From Afipia sp. (lineage in GTDB: Bacteria; Pseudomonadota; Alphaproteobacteria; Rhizobiales; Xanthobacteraceae), in contig JANQAK010000003.1 of assembly GCA_024707075.1 (NCBI GenBank), positions 1,922,001-1,986,000 on the forward strand: a stretch of 64,000 nucleotides of DNA. The letters run 5' to 3'. Below, piece after piece: positions 20,016 to 27,288 of the stretch. Each line of letters starts with the position of its first letter. Position 1 is the first letter of the stretch. A program made the position numbers and the translations under genes. The notes below the pieces were generated by a model, which had not been told where the DNA came from, did not search any database, and was given only the letters and a program-made list of their open reading frames with translations.

Positions 20016-20465
20016 TCAGTTTCCCTGCTCGACCTCGGTCACCAGAGCCACGCGCTTGAAGCCTGCGGCGGACAGGCGTCCCATCACGCGCATCACCGTA
20101 CCGTAATCCACCTTTGTATCGCCGCGAACGAAGATACGCTCGTCCAGACCGCCGCGCGCCTCGGTGATTGCCTTCAATTTCGGCACCAGTTCGTCCATCG
20201 CGATCTCGGTGTTGTTGAGAAACACCTTGCCGCTGAGCTGGACCGACAACGTCAGCGGCTCCTTGTCCTGATCGAGGCTCTTGGCCGCCGTCTGCGGCAG
20301 GTCGAGCGGCACGCCCACGGTGAGCAGGGGCGCCGACACCATGAAGATGATGAGCAGCACCAGCATCACGTCCACCATCGGAGTGACGTTGATCTCGGCC
20401 ATGACGTTGGCGCGGCGATAGCGGCCACGACCGCCGGACGACCCGCCTCCCATGTTCATGCCCAT
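20016..20465 (-). CDS. tolR: Tol-Pal system proton-channel subunit TolR
   Basis: ExbD/TolR family component of the proton-driven TolQR motor. From ATG 20465 (MGMNMGGGSSGGRGRYRR) it has 149 residues. A single membrane helix contains the key aspartate: INVTPMVDVMLVLLIIFMV. The periplasmic part has GVPLDLPQTAAKSL and the C-terminal domain DERIFVRGDTKVDYGTVMRVMGRL. The track ORF starts 33 residues upstream inside tolQ and is not preferred. tolQ ends 37 bp upstream and tolA starts 2 bp downstream. Confidence 0.94.
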   Translation of the reverse strand: MGMNMGGGSSGGRGRYRRANVMAEINVTPMVDVMLVLLIIFMVSAPLLTVGVPLDLPQTAAKSLDQDKEPLTLSVQLSGKVFLNNTEIAMDELVPKLKAITEARGGLDERIFVRGDTKVDYGTVMRVMGRLSAAGFKRVALVTEVEQGN

Positions 20466-20502
20466 AACCGGTACCCCGAAGTCGATCTCAAATAGTCGCC
20501 GT

Positions 20503-21216
20503 TCACGCCCGTTCGTCGATCTGGCGCGAAAGGATCGCCGAGAACTCGTCGGCGAACCCTTCAAGCCGCTGGGCCTGCCGGTTCACCTCCGAGGTGAACT
20601 TATTGTAGAAAATTGTCGCCGGAATTGCGGCGATCAGGCCGATCGCCGTGGCAAACAGCGCTTCCGCGATGCCCGGAGCCACCACCGCCAGCGAGGTATT
20701 CTTGGACGCCGCGATCGACTGGAAGCTCGACATGATGCCCCAGACCGTGCCGAACAGGCCCACGAAAGGGCTGGCGGACCCTACCGTCGCCAGAACCAGC
20801 AGCCGCCGGTCCAGCCGCTCGACCTCGCGGGCGATCGACACACTCATCACCTTGTCGATCCGCATCTGGAGGCCGGCGAAGGACCGGGAATGGCTCTCGA
20901 AAGAGCGCTTCCACTCGCGCATCGCCGCCACGAACAGCGCCGCCATCGATTGCGTCGGCTTGGCGGCCAGCGCGCGGTACAACTCATCGATGGACTGGCC
21001 CGACCAGAACGCCTGCTCGAAACGGTCCATCGCCTTCTTGGTGCGCGAATAAAGGATCATCTTGTCGATGGCGATGGCCCAGACCCATACCGAGCAGGCC
21101 AGCAGTCCGAGCATGATCGTTTTGACGACGAAATGCGCATGCCAGAACAGCGAGATCAGCGACACGTCAGCGGAGGCCAAAGGCAACGCCGACTGCGCCA
21201 CGTCTGCTGGATTCAT
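20503..21216 (-). CDS. tolQ: Tol-Pal system proton-channel subunit TolQ
   Basis: MotA/TolQ/ExbB family proton channel. From ATG 21216 (MNPADVAQSALPLASADVSLISLFW) it has 237 residues and three membrane helices. These are at VVKTIMLGLLACSVWVWAIAIDKMI, LLVLATVGSASPFVGLFGTVWGIM and EALFATAIGLIAAIPATIFYNKF. GLFGTVWGI and the Thr-rich third helix are the family signature. AGAGG about 9 nt upstream supports the start. It is the first gene of tolQRAB. In many alphaproteobacteria ybgC directly precedes tolQ; here it lies about 4.4 kb away. Confidence 0.95.
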   Translation of the reverse strand: MNPADVAQSALPLASADVSLISLFWHAHFVVKTIMLGLLACSVWVWAIAIDKMILYSRTKKAMDRFEQAFWSGQSIDELYRALAAKPTQSMAALFVAAMREWKRSFESHSRSFAGLQMRIDKVMSVSIAREVERLDRRLLVLATVGSASPFVGLFGTVWGIMSSFQSIAASKNTSLAVVAPGIAEALFATAIGLIAAIPATIFYNKFTSEVNRQAQRLEGFADEFSAILSRQIDERA

Positions 21217-21548
21217 GATCGGTATCCTCTCAAGGCGATTATCCCAAAATTCACGCGCGACCACCGCATGGTCACGGCCATCGGCCAAGCGACCGCCGCA
21301 GCGAAAACGCTGACGCTGCCGATCGCCCCGTTCCGGTCTCGTGTCGCGTGGGATGGCCTGTCCCGAGGCCGGGTCCTGAATCCCCTGCTAACGTGTCAAA
21401 ACGAGGGCTGCCGGTGTCACTTGAGCCCATATAACCAAACGCTAATCATGGTTAAGGCGAAGTTACCGCCTGCTGTCCAGAGCCGGAATATGGCTTTGGT
21501 AGCCGGGGCCTGTGACAGGGCGGCGACCGGCCCCGGCGTCATCCAGGA
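21217..21548. other. Intergenic stretch carrying the tolQ promoter region
   Basis: About 330 bp between the BASS-type transporter gene (which ends at 21549) and tolQ. It must hold the tolQRAB promoter on the minus strand. An AT-richer part (about 21421-21480) has TTAACC...TTATAT, a possible weak -35/-10 pair. I see no gene or repeat in it. Confidence 0.4.
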
Positions 21549-22517
21549 CTAGGGCTGGGACGTGCCCCGCAGCCTCCGGACCAGCGGCTTCAGCAGTTGC
21601 GGCGACAGGTAAATCGGGAACTGCGCCAGCGCAAAATAGAGCCAGGTCAGCCCCGGCACCACGCCATCAGTCCCGGCCAGCATCAGGCCCATGTTGCGCT
21701 GGGACACCATCAGCCCGAGCGCCAGCGCGCGCTCGCGCCCGGCCTTGCGGAATACCAGCACGGTCGCACCCAGCAGCACCGCGAAGATGACAAAAGCGAA
21801 TACCGTTAAAAGCAATACGCCGGCCGGATCGGCCCAGAAGCTCGCCGCGACCGTGCCCATCACCGCACTGACGAACACCAGCAGTACCAGGATGTTGAAG
21901 CCATCGATGGCCTGCTTGTAACGCACGATCGCGTCCGCGCCGGCAAGGCGGCGGATCACGGCGGCGGCAAGGATCGCTCCGGCAAGGATCGCGAACAGTT
22001 TCACTCCCAGCACCAGCGGCGACAGCGTCAGCGCGCTGCCGAAGAATACCCAGGCAAACAGCGGCGCGCTGAGCGGCACCAGCGCCGTGCTCGTCACCAG
22101 CGTGATGAGCACCAGCGTCGAATCCAGTCCCATCAGCGCCACCAGCGCGGGTGACGCCATCATCGGCGACGCCACCGCCTGCAACATGAGGCCGAGAAAC
22201 AGATCGGGTGACGAATGATCGAGGCCGCTCGCGACGCCGCCAATGCCGAACAGCAACGGAACGGCGATCGTGCTCCACAGCGTGGCGCCGATGACAAGGG
22301 CCGGACGCGCGAGGTACCCGCGCATGGCGGCGACATCCACGCGCATGAACGAAATTACCAGCAGAATGAACACCGCCTCGGTCACATAAGGCTTGAGCAG
22401 TAAGCCGAGCGGCGGAATTGCGATGCCGATGAAAACCAGCGCCGCGATGGCCCGGGTGCCCTGTCGGCCGAGCCAGGCGAGCGCCGCCACGGGCAACGCA
22501 GGAATGTTTGCAGACAT
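21549..22517 (-). CDS. Bile acid:sodium symporter (BASS) family-like transporter
   Basis: A 322-residue polytopic membrane protein with about nine to ten hydrophobic segments, such as AIAALVFIGIAIPPLGLLL, ALVIGATLWSTIAVPLLFGIGG and LLTVFAFVIFAVLLGATVLVF. The glycine/proline-containing helices with ASPMMASPALVALMGLDSTL, and the late motif SQRNMGLMLAG, resemble the BASS/arsenite-carrier fold. The substrate is not predictable. It is a single gene placed between tolQ and DUF2852, in a region where the ancestral tol/ruv cluster seems interrupted. Confidence 0.6.
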   Translation of the reverse strand: MSANIPALPVAALAWLGRQGTRAIAALVFIGIAIPPLGLLLKPYVTEAVFILLVISFMRVDVAAMRGYLARPALVIGATLWSTIAVPLLFGIGGVASGLDHSSPDLFLGLMLQAVASPMMASPALVALMGLDSTLVLITLVTSTALVPLSAPLFAWVFFGSALTLSPLVLGVKLFAILAGAILAAAVIRRLAGADAIVRYKQAIDGFNILVLLVFVSAVMGTVAASFWADPAGVLLLTVFAFVIFAVLLGATVLVFRKAGRERALALGLMVSQRNMGLMLAGTDGVVPGLTWLYFALAQFPIYLSPQLLKPLVRRLRGTSQP

Positions 22518-22784
22518 GATGTCACCAAGGGTCGAGGTCGAACGCCGACAGAAGGATTTATGATTGATGGGAAGAAAGATGCCCGATGCACGTTGTTGAG
22601 CATCGGCCGGCGAACAGTGCGCCGCGATCAGCCTACCAGATGCCGTTGCAGGAAACGGATCGCCACCAGCGGCGGCGAAGTGAGGTCACGCGCTCGATCA
22701 TGCCTCATTGATACGCATCCGGCCTGCGATGGCAACGGCAAAGACTACGGCCAACTGACGAGGCGATCTGCGCATAAAACAAAA
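22518..22784. other. Intergenic stretch between the transporter and the DUF2852 gene
   Basis: About 270 bp. On the minus strand a short open frame of 26 codons, MRHDRARDLTSPPLVAIRFLQRHLVG, ends near 22634. It could be the tail of a lost gene but is too short to call. Nothing else recognised. Confidence 0.3.
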
Positions 22785-22811
22785 CCGCCCGCCTGTTCGA
22801 CAGGCGGGCGG
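22785..22811 (-). terminator. Terminator hairpin after the DUF2852 gene
   Basis: CCGCCCGCCTG pairs perfectly with CAGGCGGGCGG around TTCGA. On the minus strand it is followed by TTTTGTTTT, 31 bp after the gene's stop codon. Confidence 0.88.
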
Positions 22812-22841
22812 CTTCGCGAGCCACTGAGGGAGACGGGGGCG

Positions 22842-23351
22842 TTATCCCTGCTGCGGCTGATCGTTCGGCGGCGTCGGGCGCTGCTTGTGCTGCGCCATGA
22901 AGGCGTCGAACTCTTCTTTGTCCTTGGCGTGACGCAGGCGGTCGAGAAAGTCCTTGAACTCGGTCTGCTCTTCCTCGAGACGGCGCAGCGTCTCCATGCG
23001 GTAGTCGTCGAAGGCACGGTTGCCGCTCGACGGCGCGTAGAACCCGCGGCCTTCCATGCGGCTGCGCATCCGCTCCATCTTCCACTGCATACGCTCCATC
23101 TTGTCGGCAAAACGGCCGTGACGATCGTGAGACCAGCAACCCATTTTTCTGCTCCAGAATGAATAAGCGAGAGCGGCCAGACCGAGCGGCCACCAGATGA
23201 TGAAACCGGCGACGATCAGAATGATGCGTCCGGGATGAAAGCCCGGCCGCCAGTCGTGCCGCGATTCGAAGTTGTCGTGATGCGGTCCGGCCCAGGCAGG
23301 GCGGCCCCATCTGTCGAGCTGTGCAGTGTTGACGTCTGCGGTGTTCGCCAT
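22842..23351 (-). CDS. DUF2852 domain-containing membrane protein
   Basis: A 169-residue protein. One hydrophobic segment, RIILIVAGFIIWWPLGLAALAYSFW, is followed by a charged, coiled-coil-like region rich in Met, Arg and Glu (ADKMERMQWKMERMRSRMEG, then NRAFDDYRMETLRRLEEEQTEFKDFLDRLRHAKDKEEFDAFM). This layout matches DUF2852. Function unknown. A perfect palindrome ATGTAAAT-AAC-ATTTACAT lies 33 bp upstream. A closely similar site overlaps the start of the TetR gene just upstream on the same strand, so that regulator probably controls this gene. Confidence 0.8.
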   Translation of the reverse strand: MANTADVNTAQLDRWGRPAWAGPHHDNFESRHDWRPGFHPGRIILIVAGFIIWWPLGLAALAYSFWSRKMGCWSHDRHGRFADKMERMQWKMERMRSRMEGRGFYAPSSGNRAFDDYRMETLRRLEEEQTEFKDFLDRLRHAKDKEEFDAFMAQHKQRPTPPNDQPQQG

Positions 23352-23383
23352 TGGCGTCCTCCCTGGGTTTCACGCTTCCGTGA

Positions 23384-23402
23384 ATGTAAATAACATTTAC
23401 AT
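23384..23402. promoter_or_regulatory. Candidate TetR operator upstream of the DUF2852 gene
   Basis: ATGTAAATAACATTTACAT is a perfect 8-3-8 palindrome, 33 bp before the DUF2852 start codon. A similar site (24123-24141) lies at the start of the adjacent TetR gene. Confidence 0.65.
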
Positions 23403-23455
23403 AGATAAATCATCCGGGGATTTTGTCAAGCGGAGCGGTTGTCGCAGCCGTGAAA

Positions 23456-24124
23456 TTATTTCGGAGCGCCGGCAGGAGGCCGCTGATCGGTCGGAAAGCC
23501 GAGGCCTTTCAGATAGATCAGCACGCCCGCTTCCAGCAGGTCTTCCGCCGACATGGGCAGCTTGCGCCGCGCCGCATCGCCCCGACCGAACAGCGAGGCG
23601 ATGCCATGGGACATCGACCAGATATGGAGCGCCATCATCAATGCAGGCGGGCGCGGTACGTTCGGCGGCGCCATCGCTACCAGCCGCTCGGAAGCGGCGC
23701 GAATGACTGCAAAAGCGCGCTCGCCAGCGAGCAGCAGAGCCGGATTGCTCTCCAGCGGAATGCCCGATTCAAACATCGCCGAATAATAAGCGGGATTTTC
23801 GCGCGCGAAGGCGAGATAGGCTTTGCCGACCCGCTGAAATGCCGTCGGCGTATCGGGGCGGCCATCGTCCCACGCCGCGGTGAGTTGTGCCTCGAACTGC
23901 TCGAAGCCCTGCTGCGCCACGCTGGCAAGCAGTTCGTCGCGGTCGCGGAAATGGCGATAGGGAGCCGCCGGACTAACGCCCGCCGAACGCGCAGCCTCGG
24001 CGAAGGTGAAGCCGCCCGGCCCTTTTGCGGCGATCAGATCGAGCGCGGCCTGCACCAGCGCTTCTTTCAGGTTGCCGTGATGATAGCCGCCTTCGCGGCG
24101 GCCGCGGTTCTTGTGCCAGCTCAT
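23456..24124 (-). CDS. TetR/AcrR family transcriptional regulator (WHG-type C-terminal domain)
   Basis: A 222-residue regulator. The N-terminus GRREGGYHHGNLKEALVQAALDLIAAKG leads into the helix-turn-helix with FTFAEAARSAGVSPAAPYRHFRDRDELLASVA. The YHHGNL and APYRHF pattern is typical of TetR proteins with a WHG-type C-terminal domain. An imperfect palindrome ATGTGAAT-AGC-TCTTACAT overlaps its start codon. A perfect version lies downstream in front of DUF2852, so autoregulation plus control of DUF2852 is likely. The composite palindromic repeat lies directly upstream. Ligand unknown. Confidence 0.85.
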   Translation of the reverse strand: MSWHKNRGRREGGYHHGNLKEALVQAALDLIAAKGPGGFTFAEAARSAGVSPAAPYRHFRDRDELLASVAQQGFEQFEAQLTAAWDDGRPDTPTAFQRVGKAYLAFARENPAYYSAMFESGIPLESNPALLLAGERAFAVIRAASERLVAMAPPNVPRPPALMMALHIWSMSHGIASLFGRGDAARRKLPMSAEDLLEAGVLIYLKGLGFPTDQRPPAGAPK

Positions 24125-24141
24125 GTGAATAGCTCTTACAT
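24123..24141. promoter_or_regulatory. Candidate TetR operator overlapping its own start codon
   Basis: ATGTGAAT-AGC-TCTTACAT matches the architecture (8-3-8) and most bases of the site at 23384-23402. It overlaps the start codon, so binding would block initiation of this gene. Confidence 0.5.
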
Positions 24142-24160
24142 GAGTTGCATGCAGACGTCA

Positions 24161-24326
24161 CTAGTGTCCTGAAATCCGAAGTTCGCATCATTTTGCGGCG
24201 CGCTCCGTAGCGAACTTCGGATTCAAAAGGACACTAGAAAACAATGATTCTAGTGTGGTTTTGGTTCGCAAGTCCACAAATGAACGCGCTGTAGAAATGA
24301 TGCGGACTTGCGAACCGCCACACTAG
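24161..24326. repeat. Composite palindromic element, copy 1 (two CTAG-bounded hairpins)
   Basis: Unit 1 (24161-24237) runs CTAGTGTCC ... AATCCGAAGTTCGC, loop, GCGAACTTCGGATT ... GGACACTAG. A 12-nt A/T-rich linker follows. Unit 2 (24250-24326) runs CTAGTGTGG TTTT GGTTCGCAAGTCC, loop, GGACTTGCGAACC G CCACACTAG. The same pair in inverted orientation is at 41329-41491. The stems are conserved with compensatory changes while the loops vary. It lies between two same-strand TetR genes and encodes no protein. It looks like a non-autonomous mobile repeat (MITE- or REP-like). Confidence 0.9.
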
Positions 24327-24342
24327 GCTGGCAAGACAAGCA

Positions 24343-24903
24343 TTAACGTTTGACCAGCCGCTTTTGGGACTCCGCGAGCGCCCGCGAAAAGACCTTCGAG
24401 TCATCCAGCGCCCGCGCGATCACCAGCGCGCCCTGGATTTCCAGCACAGCATGTTCGGCCTTGCGGCGGGCCGCGCCCCTCTCGTCGCCCAGACGCCGCA
24501 ATGCCGCCGCCAGCGCATCAACCCAGCCGACAAAGTAGGTCTTCACCTTGGCAGCGAAAATGTCGCGCGACGCGCCCAGTGCTACGACGCCGACAAGACA
24601 GACGCGCTGCCCGGAGCGGAAATAGGCATCGGTCGCAGCGTACATCGCTGCGATGCCCTTCGCCGGATCGGATGCTGTGCGCAACGGCGTGTAGATGTTG
24701 TCCACAAACCAGCGGTCGATCGAGGCCAGCACCTCCGCCGCCATCTGCTCTTTGCCGTCGGGAAAGAAGTTGTACAAGCTGCCCTTGCCGAAGCCCGTGG
24801 CTTCCGAGATCAGCGCAAGCGTCGCACCCTCATAGCCGTGGGCGCGAAACACCTCGGCCAACGCCGCCAAAATGTCTCCACGCGCGGCTTCCGTCTTTGT
24901 CAT
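24343..24903 (-). CDS. TetR family regulator of the adjacent DUF1348 gene
   Basis: A 186-residue TetR protein. The helix-turn-helix reads GYEGATLALISEATGFGKGSLYNFFPDGKEQMAAEVL. KGSLYNFFPDGKE with a C-terminal DIFAAKVKTYFVGWVDALAAAL resembles the LmrA/YxaF-like TetR subfamily. It lies 17 bp downstream of the DUF1348 gene, so the two are likely one operon. Twin operator palindromes TTGTACC-N4-GGTACAA precede that operon, consistent with self-repression. Ligand unknown, perhaps a small organic electrophile or drug by analogy with relatives. Confidence 0.85.
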   Translation of the reverse strand: MTKTEAARGDILAALAEVFRAHGYEGATLALISEATGFGKGSLYNFFPDGKEQMAAEVLASIDRWFVDNIYTPLRTASDPAKGIAAMYAATDAYFRSGQRVCLVGVVALGASRDIFAAKVKTYFVGWVDALAAALRRLGDERGAARRKAEHAVLEIQGALVIARALDDSKVFSRALAESQKRLVKR

Positions 24904-24920
24904 TTCAGCCTTCTGGCGAA

Positions 24921-25388
24921 CTATTTCGGCACGGGCGCGAGACCCGGCGTATCCGCCGGCCGGGGTCCGGGCGCGGGCCAGTGAAACCGGCGTTCGCTCT
25001 CCTTGATCGCAACATCATTGATGCTGGCTTCGCGGCGCTTCATCAGGCCGTGCTCGTCGAATTCCCAGTTCTCGTTGCCGTAGGAGCGGAACCAGTTTCC
25101 GGCATCGTCGTGCCATTCGTACTGAAAGCGCACGGAGATGAAGTTGCGGTCGAACGCCCACAGATCCTTGATCAGGCGATACTCGTGTTCCTTCGCCCAT
25201 TTGCGGGTGAGGAATTCGACAATCGCGGCGCGGCCTTGAAAGAACTCCGAGCGATTCCGCCAGATGCTGTCCTCGGTATAGGCCAGCGAGACCTTGACCG
25301 GATCGCGCGAATTCCAGGCGTCTTCCGCCATGCGCGCCTTCTGCGCGGCGGTGCCTCGTGTGAACGGCGGTAGCGGGGGACGGGACAT
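24921..25388 (-). CDS. DUF1348 family protein (NTF2-like fold)
   Basis: A 155-residue protein from ATG 25388 ([30 protein letters not shown]), with GGAG at ribosome-binding distance. The sequence [48 protein letters not shown] and [32 protein letters not shown] matches DUF1348, which adopts the SnoaL/NTF2-like barrel. Function is unknown; these proteins often sit in TetR-regulated stress units. It shares an operon with the following TetR gene and has two operator palindromes immediately upstream. Confidence 0.85.
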   Translation of the reverse strand: MSRPPLPPFTRGTAAQKARMAEDAWNSRDPVKVSLAYTEDSIWRNRSEFFQGRAAIVEFLTRKWAKEHEYRLIKDLWAFDRNFISVRFQYEWHDDAGNWFRSYGNENWEFDEHGLMKRREASINDVAIKESERRFHWPAPGPRPADTPGLAPVPK

Positions 25389-25402
25389 AGTGGGCGCTCC
25401 TG

Positions 25403-25440
25403 TTGTACCGATAGGTACAATCCTGTACCTATCGGTACAA
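25403..25440 (-). promoter_or_regulatory. Twin TetR operators in the promoter of the DUF1348-tetR operon
   Basis: TTGTACC-GATA-GGTACAA (25403-25420) and TGTACC-TATC-GGTACA (25424-25439) are two palindromes that together also form one larger inverted repeat. A minus-strand -35-like TTGACG (25448-25443) sits next to them, so one site lies in the likely promoter spacer. They are 15 bp upstream of the start codon. Confidence 0.75.
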
Positions 25441-25471
25441 ACCGTCAAGCGCCTATCCGCAATGCCATCCC

Positions 25472-25582
25472 GTCATTGCAAGGAGCGCTTGTGACGAAGC
25501 AATCCAGTCCTTCCTTGAAACACTGGATTGATTCAGTGAGCCTGTGGACGGCACGTCGTGCAGACCGCTCGCTCGCAATGAC
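25472..25582. repeat. Dispersed palindromic repeat, family A
   Basis: GTCATTGCAAGGAGCGC...GACGAAGCAATCCAGT...ACTGGATTG...GCTCGCAATGAC. Outer and inner arms are complementary, as in the copies at 12117-12240 and 48369-48447. It ends just past the ybgC stop codon. Confidence 0.85.
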
Positions 25583-25583
25583 G

Positions 25584-26063
25584 TTATGCTGCGTCCTGAT
25601 CGGCCTTCATGGCGATGCGCAGCGCTTTCGGGATCGGCCGGGCGCGGCCGCCGGAGACGAACGCAACCTTGACCCGCGCCTCGACCAGCACGTCATCGCC
25701 ACGGCGGACCTCCTGCGCCAGCGTGATCGAGGCGCCCTTGATCTCGGCGGGCACCGTCACGACCTCGAGGACATCGTCCATCCGCGCCGGCGTGAGATAT
25801 TCGATCTGCATCGCGCGCACGACGAAGGCAAAACCCGGCGCTTCGTTTTGCGCTTCGGCGAACAGCGCGTGCTGATCGGCGCCGAGCAGCCGCAGATAGT
25901 TGGTGCGCCCTCGCTCCATGAAGCGCAGATAATTGGCGTGATAGACGATGCCGGTGAAATCGGTGTCTTCGTAATAGACGCGTACCTGCATGACATGCCG
26001 GCCATCGCGGATCGATCCGTCGAGATGCGGCAAAGACCCGTCGCTCATTACCGGGCCGGTCAT
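25584..26063 (-). CDS. ybgC: Tol-Pal-associated acyl-CoA thioesterase YbgC
   Basis: Hot-dog fold thioesterase usually co-encoded with tol-pal. The motif VRVYYEDTDFTGIVYHANYLRFMERGRTNYLRLLG includes the catalytic Asp and the YHANY block of the YbgC/4-hydroxybenzoyl-CoA thioesterase family. I chose ATG 26063 because it overlaps the arsR stop as ATGA; ATG 26048 (MSDGSLPHLDG) is the alternative. Length is about 159 residues. In related genomes it normally lies between ruvB and tolQ. Here an ArsR regulator is directly upstream and five unrelated genes separate it from tolQ. Confidence 0.92.
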   Translation of the reverse strand: MTGPVMSDGSLPHLDGSIRDGRHVMQVRVYYEDTDFTGIVYHANYLRFMERGRTNYLRLLGADQHALFAEAQNEAPGFAFVVRAMQIEYLTPARMDDVLEVVTVPAEIKGASITLAQEVRRGDDVLVEARVKVAFVSGGRARPIPKALRIAMKADQDAA

Positions 26064-26419
26064 GATGTCCGCCGCGACTTCGATGATGCCTGTGGCGCGC
26101 AATAGATCGCATAGAGCGTTTTCAGCACGGCGCGAACATTGTCGGATGCGAGACGATAATACACCGTCTGCGCTTCCCGGCGCGTTGTCACCAGTCCGAG
26201 CGCGCGCATCTTGCCGAGATGTTGCGACAGCGCAGCCTGACTGAGCCCGGCGACCACGGCGAGATCGCCGACCGAACGCTCCCCTTCCAGGAGTTTGCAG
26301 AGCACGAGCATGCGCTTGGGATTGGCCATCGCCCCCAGCAATTCCGCCGCCTCTTCGGCGACCAAACTCAAATCCTCAAGCCCGCGGGCAGCCAAGCCGG
26401 ATTGCTTCAATCTTGACAT
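26060..26419 (-). CDS. ArsR/SmtB family regulator, SqrR/BigR-like persulfide-sensor type
   Basis: A 119-residue winged-helix repressor. GLSQAALSQHLGKMRALGLVTTRREAQTVYYRL is the ArsR DNA-binding core. Two cysteines fall at residues 41 (MLVLCKLLEGE) and 107 (YAIYCAPQ). These are the positions of the paired cysteines that form a di/tetrasulfide bridge in SqrR and BigR, which respond to persulfide. No metal-binding CVC motif is present. It faces a DUF2892-YeeE-YedE sulfur-transport module across a promoter with a palindrome in its spacer. The stop overlaps the ybgC start (ATGA). The role as a sulfide/persulfide-responsive repressor is inferred from these features. Confidence 0.82.
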   Translation of the reverse strand: MSRLKQSGLAARGLEDLSLVAEEAAELLGAMANPKRMLVLCKLLEGERSVGDLAVVAGLSQAALSQHLGKMRALGLVTTRREAQTVYYRLASDNVRAVLKTLYAIYCAPQASSKSRRTS

Positions 26420-26440
26420 ATTAGTACTTTCGAATATAAT
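26413..26440 (+). promoter_or_regulatory. Consensus sigma-70 promoter with operator in the spacer
   Basis: TTGACA (26413-26418), 16 bp, TATAAT (26435-26440): both hexamers match the consensus. ATATTAG-TACTTT-CGAATAT (26418-26437) is an imperfect palindrome filling the spacer. It also overlaps the start codon of the divergent arsR gene, so one repressor could shut both genes. It drives the DUF2892-yeeE-yedE genes; the DUF2892 ATG is 38 bp downstream. Confidence 0.8.
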
Positions 26441-26478
26441 AATGTAATCGAATTCGCGATCACCGCAAGCGAGGCTTC

Positions 26479-26697
26479 ATGGTCAACGTCGGCTCCCTGG
26501 ATCGGACGATCCGATTCTCAGTAGGCATCCTGCTTATCGTGCTTCCGTTCCTTCCGCCAATCGCGCCCTGGTTTGCGGCTCTCGGCAACTGGACATGGGC
26601 CCTCCTTGCCGTGGGCATCATCATGGCCGCGACCGCCGCGATGCGCTTCTGCCCTGCCTATGCGCTGTTCGGCGTCAGCACATGCGGCCGGAAATAA
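26479..26697 (+). CDS. DUF2892 domain-containing small membrane protein
   Basis: A 72-residue protein with two hydrophobic helices (FSVGILLIVLPFLPPIAPWF and WALLAVGIIMAATAAM). It starts NVGSLDRTIRF and ends FCPAYALFGVSTCGRK, the DUF2892 pattern also seen fused to the rhodanese YgaP. Two cysteines (CPAYALFGVSTC) lie at the end. GAGG precedes the ATG. First gene after the consensus promoter, 28 bp before the YeeE-like gene. Proteins of this type often accompany sulfur-handling operons controlled by BigR-like regulators. Confidence 0.85.
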   Translation: MVNVGSLDRTIRFSVGILLIVLPFLPPIAPWFAALGNWTWALLAVGIIMAATAAMRFCPAYALFGVSTCGRK

Positions 26698-26725
26698 ACT
26701 GACCACCCGGGAACGAGAGTCAACC

Positions 26726-27271
26726 ATGAGTTCGATCACCCACATTTTACCCGCCGCTCGCGCAGACCGCATCGACTGGACACCCTATCTGGTCGGCGCC
26801 GGCATCGGCGTGCTGAGCTGGGCCGCCTTCGCGATTGCCAACAATCCCATCGGCATCACCACCGCGCTGTCACAGGCGTCGGGTGGCGTCGCCGCGTCGA
26901 TCTGGGGCCAGGATTTCGTCGCGCACAATTCGTACTGGATCAAGAATGCGTTCCAGATCGACTACGGCATGCTGTTCCTGGCCGGCACGCTGCTCGGCGG
27001 ACTTTTGTCAGCACTCACCTCCGGTACATGGAGGCTCGAGACCGTGCCGTCGGCATGGGCGGACCGCTTCGGCCCGTCCGTCATCAAGCGTTATGCGGTC
27101 GCATTCCTCGGCGGCATCGTCGCCATGTACGGCGCGCGCCTCGCTAACGGCTGCACCAGCGGCAACGGCATTTCGGGCGGACTGCAACTGGCGCTCAGCG
27201 GCTGGCTGTTCCTGGCCGTGATGTTCCCGACCGGCATGCTGACAGCGTTCGCGCTGTTCGGCCGCCGCTGA
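26726..27271 (+). CDS. YeeE/YedE family protein (PmpA-like, sulfur-compound transporter half)
   Basis: From ATG 26726 (MSSITHILPAARADRIDW) a 181-residue membrane protein with four to five helices. The motif RLANGCTSGNGISGGLQLALSGW, with a conserved Cys, is diagnostic of the YeeE/YedE (Sulf_transp) family, which moves thiosulfate or related sulfur compounds. In this split form it pairs with the next gene, which carries the second motif. The track ORF start (26573) runs back through the DUF2892 gene in another frame and is rejected. Spacing to the next gene is 17 bp. Confidence 0.88.
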   Translation: MSSITHILPAARADRIDWTPYLVGAGIGVLSWAAFAIANNPIGITTALSQASGGVAASIWGQDFVAHNSYWIKNAFQIDYGMLFLAGTLLGGLLSALTSGTWRLETVPSAWADRFGPSVIKRYAVAFLGGIVAMYGARLANGCTSGNGISGGLQLALSGWLFLAVMFPTGMLTAFALFGRR

Positions 27272-27288
27272 TTGAAGGAGAAGACGCC

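Noticed and set aside
22634-22711. 26-codon minus-strand frame MRHDRARDLTSPPLVAIRFLQRHLVG as gene remnant
   Set aside because: Too short and without confirmable homology; mentioned only in the intergenic note.
24161-24326. CRISPR array
   Set aside because: The repeats are palindromic pairs of two different units, not regularly spaced direct repeats; no cas genes in the window.
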